A stretch of 11,162 bases of DNA, from positions 1 through 11,162 of the forward strand of contig WAOU01000053.1 of assembly GCA_015521095.1 (NCBI GenBank). Direction: 5' to 3'. Positions 6,632 to 11,162 of the stretch are shown one piece after another (position 1 is the stretch's first letter; each line of letters begins with the position of its first letter). The notes below the pieces were generated by a model that did not search any database, was not told where the DNA came from, and saw nothing but the letters and a program-made list of their open reading frames with translations. The DNA comes from Desulfurococcales archaeon. GTDB taxonomy: Archaea; Thermoproteota; Thermoprotei_A; Sulfolobales; Acidilobaceae. A program made the translations under genes and the position numbers.

Positions 6632-7780
6632 TTGCCAGATGTAGCTATAATAGGAGCGGGATTCTATGGGTTCAAACCCTCGGTCCCAGAACTCTCCTTT
6701 AGAGAACTAGTATTCGAAGCCGCACGACGTGCCTATTCCGAGGCAGGAATAGATCCCAGAAAAGATATCGCTGGCTTCATATCATGTCAGGAAGACTTCT
6801 GGGAGGGCATTGCTATAGCCGACGAATTCGCACCAGAACCCTTGGGAGGAGTACTTAGACCAACATTTACAGTGGCGGGAGATCTACTACAAGGCATAGC
6901 ACAAGCATTCATGATGATAAAGACAGGCCTCTTCGATATTGTAGCAGTAGAATCACACTCTAAACAAAGCGATATAAAAACACTCCAAGATATCTACGAG
7001 CTATCCCTAGACCCACTATATCTTAGACAGTTAAGGCCGCCTAACCCGTTGTTCATGGCTGGTATAGACGCTCAGGCATATATGATGGAAACAGGAGCAA
7101 GCGAGGAAGATCTAGCGCTGGTAAGCGTCAAAAACAGAAATAACGGTATAGATAACCCGCGGGCAAGTTACTCGTCAACGATCACGCTCGACGACGTCAT
7201 GTACTCAGGATACTATATGAAGCCGATCAAGAACCTCGAAGTCGCAGGATTTACAGATGGAGCAGTAGTCTTCGTACTAGCCAGCGGCGAAGTTGCTAGA
7301 AAGTTTACAGATGACCCAGTGTGGGTCAAAGGAGTCGGATGGAGCACAGAAACAGGCACTGGAGGATGGAACCACCACGTCTGGGGACGTATGATCTCTG
7401 CGAGGGAAGCAGCTAAACAAGCATTCAAGATGTCGGGCCTAAACCTAACTGATATGGATAGTATAGAGATAGAAGATAGATTCACATACCTAGAGCCCCT
7501 GTTCCTGGATGAAATAGGATTCTCGACAATAGGATACTCGATAGAGCTTCTCAGAACAGGCGACCTAGACAAGAATGCACACATGCCAGTCAACATAAGT
7601 GGTGGAAGCCAGAGCATAGGAGTACTACTAGAGGCGACTGGAGGATCTAGGCTTCTGGAAGCGTACCTTCAGCTTAAGGGTAAGGCCGGGTACAGGCATC
7701 ACGAAGTAGAGAAGGCACTTGTAGCATCTTGGAGAGGTCCTCCAACGTACACAAGCAGTGTTTTGATCTTATCCAGGTAG
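6632..7780 (+). CDS. Thiolase-superfamily (SCP2-thiolase-like) protein 1, lacking the catalytic Cys and His residues
   Basis: The 382-residue protein has the SCP2-type thiolase layout: VAIIGAG at 4-10, LALVSVKNRNNGIDNP near 161-176, FTDGAVVFVLASGEVAR near 207-223, and NISGG at 321-325. The key residues are changed. Counting from the conserved helix end (IKTG99), the nucleophilic Cys position is Gly83 (VAGDLL); the His of HDCF is Glu281 (EIEDRF); the His of GHPxGATG is Val331 (GVLLEATG). Only one Cys (C52) exists in the whole chain, so no Cys-based thiolysis is expected. TTG 6632 gives the usual N terminus (MPDVAIIGAG), and GGGTCTGAT upstream can act as ribosome site. The stop lies 17 bp before the next thiolase-fold gene. 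It may be a structural or second-active-site partner of protein 2, or an acyl-CoA lyase/aldolase of the Ltp2 kind. The fold is sure; the activity is not known. Confidence 0.88.
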   Translation: MPDVAIIGAGFYGFKPSVPELSFRELVFEAARRAYSEAGIDPRKDIAGFISCQEDFWEGIAIADEFAPEPLGGVLRPTFTVAGDLLQGIAQAFMMIKTGLFDIVAVESHSKQSDIKTLQDIYELSLDPLYLRQLRPPNPLFMAGIDAQAYMMETGASEEDLALVSVKNRNNGIDNPRASYSSTITLDDVMYSGYYMKPIKNLEVAGFTDGAVVFVLASGEVARKFTDDPVWVKGVGWSTETGTGGWNHHVWGRMISAREAAKQAFKMSGLNLTDMDSIEIEDRFTYLEPLFLDEIGFSTIGYSIELLRTGDLDKNAHMPVNISGGSQSIGVLLEATGGSRLLEAYLQLKGKAGYRHHEVEKALVASWRGPPTYTSSVLILSR

Positions 7781-7797
7781 GATAGGGGTGGTATATT

Positions 7798-8976
7798 ATG
7801 AGAAGCAATATACATGTAAAAGATAAGGTCGCGATAGTAGGCGCTGGCATAACCCTCTTCAGGAGGAGACTCCTCGAGACTCCACGCGAGCTTGCATGGG
7901 AAGCTGCGAAAATGGCTCTCGACAATGCAGGCCTGACATTGAAGGACATAGATTGTGTAGTTATCGGGACAGCCCCGGACGCGTTCGATGGCATACACCT
8001 CAACGGTGAGTACTTGGCTGACGGAAGCGGAGGATTCTTCAAGCCTACTGTCAGGGTATATGTGGGCGGTGGAACAGGAGTAATGGTTCCAATAGCCGCC
8101 TGGTGGCATGTAGCTAGCGGTCACTGCAAGACAGTACTAGCAGTAGCCGAAGAAAAGATGAGCCCAGCACATCCACATCCACAAGGAGTATTCGCCTATA
8201 TTTGGGATCCTATACTGGAGAGACCCCTAGGACCTAATCTAATATGGATATTCGCGATGGAGATGAGAAGATACATGCATAAGTGTGGTGCAAAGAAAGA
8301 AGATATAGCCCTTGTAAGCGTGAAAAACAAGAGAAACGCTCTCGATAATCCTGTAGCCCAAGCCGCAGCGAACATAACTGTGGAAGACGTTCTCTCAAGC
8401 GAGCTCCTAGTATGGCCAGTCAACAGGCTAGATATAAGCCCTGTAAGCGACGGCGCGGCAGCCCTTGTATTAGCAAGCGAGAACGTGGCTAGGCGTGTAA
8501 CAGATTCACCAGTATGGGTCGAGGGAGTAGGATTCACACTGGACAATACGCACTGGTACAATAGAGAGCTAGGATTTCCGAGATACGTAAACTATGCTGC
8601 AAGAATGGCGTACAAGATGGCCGGCATAGAGAGACCATGGAAAGAGATAGATGTAGCAGAACCATACGATCCATTCGACTATAAAGAACTCCACCATATT
8701 GAAGGCTTAATGCTCGCAAGACCATGCGAAGCACCGAAACTACTTAAAGAAGGATGGTTCGATAGAAGCGGTGAACTACCCACGAGTCCAAGCGGAGGAC
8801 TCTTAGGAGTAGGTAACCCGATTGCGGCTGCGGGTCTAATGAAGGTTGCCGAACTATTCTGGCAACTACGCTACGAGGCTGGAGCCAGGCAAGTGAAGAA
8901 GCCAGTCCACCGGGGCGTAGCTCAGGCATGGGGAGATCTCATGCAGGCGGGAACAGTGATTGTTCTTGGAAACTAG
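7798..8976 (+). CDS. Thiolase-superfamily (SCP2-thiolase/Ltp2-like) protein 2, lacking the catalytic Cys and His residues
   Basis: This 392-residue paralogue of the preceding protein opens with VAIVGAGITLF (11-21) and has HVASG at 104-108, IALVSVKNKRNALDNP near 170-185, VSDGAAALVLASENVAR near 216-232, and SPSGGLLGVGNPIAAAG at 330-346. At the nucleophile position it has a glycine run (YVGGGTG, 88-94) instead of Cys. The His of HDCF is Tyr290 (EPYDPF), and the His of GHPxGATG is Asn340 (GNPIAAAG). Its four Cys (53, 110, 163, 310) are elsewhere. A Tyr in the HDCF position recalls the steroid side-chain aldolase Ltp2, a Cys-less thiolase-fold enzyme that works with a DUF35 partner; that comparison is from memory. 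A strong ribosome site GGGGTGGT (7785-7792) lies five bases before ATG 7798. An acyl-CoA aldolase or lyase role is inferred; true thiolase activity is unlikely. Confidence 0.9.
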   Translation: MRSNIHVKDKVAIVGAGITLFRRRLLETPRELAWEAAKMALDNAGLTLKDIDCVVIGTAPDAFDGIHLNGEYLADGSGGFFKPTVRVYVGGGTGVMVPIAAWWHVASGHCKTVLAVAEEKMSPAHPHPQGVFAYIWDPILERPLGPNLIWIFAMEMRRYMHKCGAKKEDIALVSVKNKRNALDNPVAQAAANITVEDVLSSELLVWPVNRLDISPVSDGAAALVLASENVARRVTDSPVWVEGVGFTLDNTHWYNRELGFPRYVNYAARMAYKMAGIERPWKEIDVAEPYDPFDYKELHHIEGLMLARPCEAPKLLKEGWFDRSGELPTSPSGGLLGVGNPIAAAGLMKVAELFWQLRYEAGARQVKKPVHRGVAQAWGDLMQAGTVIVLGN

Positions 8977-8977
8977 A

Positions 8978-8986
8978 GGGGGTGAT
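8978..8986 (+). promoter_or_regulatory. Near-consensus ribosome binding site for DUF35 protein A
   Basis: GGGGGTGAT matches the archaeal GGAGGTGAT consensus at 8 of 9 bases, five bases before ATG 8992, which fixes that start. It begins two bases after the stop of the upstream gene, supporting co-translation within one operon. Confidence 0.7.
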
Positions 8987-8991
8987 AGAAC

Positions 8992-9522
8992 ATGTCGAAG
9001 AAGTATCCGGGAACTTATCTTAAGAGGGACGAAATGTATAGTCTCCCAGGACTCGTAAGATACAAGCCCGTCGCAAAATACAGCTTTAGCGCAGGAATAG
9101 CACAGACAAAGTTCTTAGAAGGACTAAAGAAAGGAAAAATTATAGGCGTCAAATGCCTCAGCTGTGGCAGAGTATACGTACCTCCAAGAGCATTCTGCGA
9201 ATACTGCCATGTCCCAATGAATGAATACGTCGAACTTCCAGGAACAGGCGAAATACACACAGCCGTGATAAGCTACATATCAACGTTTAGGCAGAGAATG
9301 GACAAGCCAGAAATAGTAGGTGTAGTAAAACTAGACGCACCCGGCTATACAAAAGAAAGCTACGAGTTCGCAGGACTATTCCATAGATTCTGTGGAATCA
9401 CGGAAGAAGACGTCATATCAGGAAAAGCCATCGGGATGAAGGTAAAACCTCGATGGAAGCCCGAAAATGAGAGAACAGGCTCAGTCACCGACATAGAGTG
9501 TTTCGAGCCAGTTGAATCCTAG
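8992..9522 (+). CDS. DUF35 (OB-fold with zinc ribbon) acyl-CoA-associated protein A
   Basis: The 176-residue protein has the DUF35 layout: an N-terminal helix (about 38-50, FLEGLKKGKI), a rubredoxin-like zinc ribbon with C55-x2-C58 and C69-x2-C72 around VPPRAFC, and an OB-fold (about 80-160) with GTGEIHTAVISY and a conserved late G-x-x-V-K-P-R-W. DUF35 proteins bind thiolase-superfamily enzymes and help hold the CoA ester. Known examples are the archaeal thiolase/HMG-CoA synthase complex, ChsH2 with Ltp2, and BbsA with BbsB. All four zinc ligands are present. An N-terminal extension of about 35 residues precedes the usual helix. The gene sits 15 bp after thiolase-fold gene 2 and 18 bp before its own paralogue, so it most likely encodes a subunit of a complex with them. 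The family call is secure; the exact partner is inferred. Confidence 0.92.
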   Translation: MSKKYPGTYLKRDEMYSLPGLVRYKPVAKYSFSAGIAQTKFLEGLKKGKIIGVKCLSCGRVYVPPRAFCEYCHVPMNEYVELPGTGEIHTAVISYISTFRQRMDKPEIVGVVKLDAPGYTKESYEFAGLFHRFCGITEEDVISGKAIGMKVKPRWKPENERTGSVTDIECFEPVES

Positions 9523-9540
9523 GTTGCGGAGGGGCCGGAG

Positions 9541-9993
9541 ATGAGCTGGTGGAAGCCTAGGAGCCACGAGAACGTAATATTCTATCCGGGGAGACAAGAA
9601 GCCGAGGAGTACGTGTACACGCCAGGAATACACGGAAAGAAGTTCGCAGAAGCACTAATAAATGGCAAGATACTAGGCATGAAGTGCGGAGACAAGTTCA
9701 TCGTCCCCCCAACAACCTTCTGCCCGGACTTCAGCGAAGGAGAACTCGTAGAAGTAGATACCGAATGGACAATACTATACTATACAGAAATATATCGTGA
9801 CCTCTACGGGAACCCGCTAGAGGAACCAGCAGTAATGATTCTCGTACAGCCACTAGGATGGGAGGGAGGATTAATACACTATCTAAAACCTGGAATAAAG
9901 CCTGAAATAGGACTACGCGTGCGCCCGGTCTTCAAGCCTCAAGAAGAACGAAGAGGAACCATAGACGATATACTATACTGGGAGCCATACTAG
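9541..9993 (+). CDS. DUF35 (OB-fold) protein B with degenerate zinc ribbon
   Basis: This 150-residue paralogue of the preceding protein shares the N-terminal helix (HGKKFAEALINGKILGMKCG, 31-50), VPPTTFC at 55-61, and the OB-fold ending in GLRVRPVFKPQEERRGT (about 124-140). Aligned on VPPxxFC, the ribbon is broken: the second Cys of protein A (C58) is Gly50, the third is kept (C61), and the fourth is Phe64. C49 sits near, but not exactly at, the first ligand position. Zinc binding is therefore doubtful. Start ATG 9541 has GGAGGGG (9528-9534) six bases upstream. As last gene of the four-gene operon it probably completes a complex with two thiolase-fold and two DUF35 chains, possibly as a structural subunit. 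The gene ends 5 bp from the convergent membrane-protein gene, with no room for a separate terminator. Confidence 0.86.
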   Translation: MSWWKPRSHENVIFYPGRQEAEEYVYTPGIHGKKFAEALINGKILGMKCGDKFIVPPTTFCPDFSEGELVEVDTEWTILYYTEIYRDLYGNPLEEPAVMILVQPLGWEGGLIHYLKPGIKPEIGLRVRPVFKPQEERRGTIDDILYWEPY

Positions 9994-9998
9994 GATAA

Positions 9999-10466
9999 TC
10001 AACTGCAGAGACCATAACATAACAATAACACCCCGAGAACCTGGAAAAGCAGGTTAGCGACCGGGTTCCCCGCCCGGACAACTCTAAACGATATCCTTTT
10101 TCCACAAATATAAACTCCTGAGGGATTAAAAGAATCTAATACCAGATGTGACACACCAGTAGAAAGTACGGCCCAAAAAATCAAAGAAGACGAATTATAG
10201 TTAGTACCAATATAGCTCAAGAGAATCTGCATGATTGTTGTCACAATAAGGGATACAGCGATCACTCCAAACAGACTATGAGTAATCTTTATCCTACGCG
10301 GATAACGTTGCCACCACAAGTGTTCATGGCCAAACACGTCGATTATCTCATTAACAAGAATACTGGAGACAAGCGCCACTCCATAAACGATTGTATCACA
10401 TGAAGCATACTTGCATACAACAGCCGAAACTCCAAGTCCAACCAGTAGATGCGTGGACTCTCTCAA
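9999..10466 (-). CDS. Small multi-pass membrane protein, YdjM/DUF1286 type (putative metal-dependent hydrolase family)
   Basis: The 155-residue protein has about four hydrophobic segments (roughly 6-20, 26-42, 64-88 and 94-112, with another near 136-153). Conserved-looking polar residues sit at their edges: THLLVG (His6), E40-x2-D43, HEH (47-49), a basic loop YPRRIK, THSLFG (His63), and SHLVLDSF (His107, Asp111) followed by NPSGVY. This His/Asp pattern is that of the YdjM-like or crenarchaeal DUF1286 integral membrane proteins, annotated as metal-dependent hydrolases without firm biochemical proof. The start is TTG 10466 (GGGG eight bases upstream at 10475-10478); an in-frame stop lies just above it, so there is no longer form. 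A TATA-like element lies near 10511-10519. The gene is convergent with the DUF35 operon and has no evident link to it. Confidence 0.75.
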   Translation of the reverse strand: MRESTHLLVGLGVSAVVCKYASCDTIVYGVALVSSILVNEIIDVFGHEHLWWQRYPRRIKITHSLFGVIAVSLIVTTIMQILLSYIGTNYNSSSLIFWAVLSTGVSHLVLDSFNPSGVYICGKRISFRVVRAGNPVANLLFQVLGVLLLCYGLCS

Positions 10467-10773
10467 TACCGCTACCCCATTTACAGATGACTAGGTATTA
10501 CCTTATCACCGATATATAGAAACAAAACACACATACAAGAACAAACCCACAATCCGCAATCATATTGCTGAGAGGTCGGATCCTGCCAGAGTCCCCATCG
10601 CCATATCCAGGCCTCGGACCATGGGATTATCCTCATCCCTCTAGTAAAAGATTAACAGAGAAGCATAAAATGTTAGGAGACCTTTATCCGTTAAAGACCC
10701 CACTAGTCTCAACGTAATACCCGGGTAACACGCCAATACTGAGTCTAAAGACATCGCAAGATGGGACACGGAC
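10467..10773. other. 307-bp intergenic stretch with a GC-rich structured block
   Basis: No convincing protein gene is seen here. The part next to the membrane-protein gene holds its likely TATA element (TATATATC read on the minus strand, about 10511-10519). Bases 10571-10625 are about 64% G+C by hand count, against about 37-38% in the 60 bases on either side. On the plus strand CATAAAAT (about 10664-10671) and CCTTTATCC (10681-10689) are TATA-like candidates for the downstream gene, which would then have a leader of roughly 60-80 bases. Confidence 0.5.
10572..10615 (+). ncRNA. Possible structured RNA hairpin in a GC-rich island
   Basis: GAGGTCGGAT (10572-10581) pairs with ATCC-A-GGCCTC (10605-10615) as a 10-bp stem with one bulged A and a 23-base loop. 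One pair is G-U when read on the plus strand and becomes C-A on the minus strand, so the plus strand folds better. GC-rich islands in AT-rich hyperthermophile genomes often mark structured RNAs. No C/D-box, tRNA or known riboswitch signature was found, so this stays tentative. Confidence 0.3.
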
Positions 10774-11162
10774 ATGGATCCAACAAGCCTAACAATGATA
10801 CTAGCAATACTTCTTACCGTAACAGGTCTAGCTGGAATACTCTACTTCATAGCGCCCAAAAACAAGTATCTTGCTGTATTCTCCGGTATACCACTGATAA
10901 ATACGATAATATTCTATGGAGCAAGAGAACAATTGAGAAAAGGTACTCGTATAGAAGAGAAGGTTCTAACTAATTGTGCAAATAAATGCAGTGACGGACT
11001 ACTCTCCACAATTATCACGAATTACGTAAAATATTGGTGTCCTCCAAAAGGCATAGTATCTATACTTGAGCAGAGAAATAGGCCCGAACTAGTAGTCCTA
11101 TTACGACTGAAAGGATGTGATTTAGGAGAGAAAAACAAGCTTGTAGACGATGTGATCAGACT
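10774..11162 (+). CDS. Unrecognised membrane-anchored protein, 3' end cut by window edge
   Basis: An open frame from ATG 10774 continues to the end of the window (129 whole codons). The previous in-frame stop is at 10726-10728 with no other start codon between, which fixes the start. The protein opens with two hydrophobic stretches (MILAILLTVTGLAGILYFIA near 8-27, YLAVFSGIPLINTIIFYG near 32-49), then turns polar and basic (REQLRKGTRIEEK), with Cys at 68, 72, 89 and 114 and the segment KYWCPPKGIVSILEQRNRPE near 86-105. I do not recognise the family. A likely arrangement is an N-terminal membrane hairpin with a cytoplasmic domain, but that is inference. No clear ribosome site precedes the ATG, so a leaderless or weakly initiated message is possible. 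An overlapping shorter frame from 10761 is a shadow of this gene. Confidence 0.65.
   Translation, partial: MDPTSLTMILAILLTVTGLAGILYFIAPKNKYLAVFSGIPLINTIIFYGAREQLRKGTRIEEKVLTNCANKCSDGLLSTIITNYVKYWCPPKGIVSILEQRNRPELVVLLRLKGCDLGEKNKLVDDVIR

Noticed and set aside
7674..8124. Overlapping minus-strand frames of 122 and 141 codons across the thiolase junction
   Set aside because: They are antisense shadows of two well-supported genes, overlap each other in different frames and show no recognisable domain.
6632..8976. Reading the two thiolase-fold genes as acetoacetyl-CoA thiolase plus HMG-CoA synthase of the mevalonate pathway
   Set aside because: The thiolase-DUF35 neighbourhood resembles that operon, but neither chain has the active-site Cys that both of those enzymes need, and both have SCP2-thiolase rather than HMG-CoA synthase layout.
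10561..10625. tRNA or C/D-box RNA in the GC-rich block
   Set aside because: GGTCGGATCC only vaguely resembles a T-arm and no acceptor or anticodon stem could be drawn. No RUGAUGA/CUGA box pair is present on either strand.
10481..10636. Minus-strand 51-codon frame ending 14 bp before the TTG start of the membrane-protein gene
   Set aside because: It is very rich in Trp and Cys, has no spaced ribosome site and contains the likely TATA element of the next gene. A GC-rich RNA-like block explains its composition better. A conserved homologue elsewhere would reopen it.
10761..10973. Plus-strand 70-codon frame beginning MGHGHG
   Set aside because: It lies in another frame of the longer 10774 gene, has no membrane or domain pattern and ends inside it. 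The 10774 frame has hydrophobic segments and stays open to the window end.
1..11162. CRISPR arrays, insertion sequences, attachment sites or other mobile DNA
   Set aside because: No regularly spaced repeats, transposase or integrase motifs, terminal inverted repeats or target duplications were seen. Codon use is similar throughout.

Overview
The window looks like chromosomal DNA of a hyperthermophilic archaeon, most likely a crenarchaeote (Thermoprotei, perhaps Desulfurococcales). It encodes a diphthamide-pathway methyltransferase (DphB/Dph5), an archaeal-type Trm5 tRNA methyltransferase and a DUF371 protein. Codon use is rich in AGA/AGG and ATA, several starts are TTG or GTG, and ribosome binding sites resemble GGAGGTGAT. 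I cannot name the genus. No tRNA, rRNA, CRISPR array or insertion sequence was found.

Region 1 (1-5209) is ordinary single-copy archaeal material, densely packed with strand switches. It holds the end of a GNAT acetyltransferase (+), NAD kinase (-), Trm5 (+), a DUF371 protein (+), diphthine synthase (-) and an unrecognised 419-residue protein (+). The DUF371 and dphB genes overlap tail to tail by 8 bp.

Region 2 (5235-9993) is the most interesting part. An acyl-CoA dehydrogenase gene (-) is divergent, across a 248-bp AT-rich intergenic region with short inverted repeats, from a tight four-gene operon (+): thiolase-fold protein 1, thiolase-fold protein 2, DUF35 protein A with an intact four-Cys zinc ribbon, and DUF35 protein B with a broken ribbon. 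By eye alignment, both thiolase-fold proteins carry Gly where thiolases have the nucleophilic Cys, and both have lost the two catalytic His positions. This is not an ordinary acetoacetyl-CoA thiolase/HMG-CoA synthase operon. It looks more like a Cys-less thiolase-fold/DUF35 acyl-CoA lyase or aldolase, as in the steroid side-chain aldolase Ltp2-ChsH2(DUF35), but with both partners duplicated. A reasonable inference is that the dehydrogenase makes an enoyl-CoA and the complex makes or breaks a C-C bond further along the same acyl-CoA route. The substrate is unknown and no hydratase is present in the window.

Region 3 (9999-11162) holds a small multi-pass membrane protein of the YdjM/DUF1286 type (-), then about 300 bp without a convincing gene that contains a GC-rich, hairpin-forming block (possible ncRNA), and finally the start of an unrecognised membrane-anchored, Cys-containing protein (+) that runs off the end of the window.
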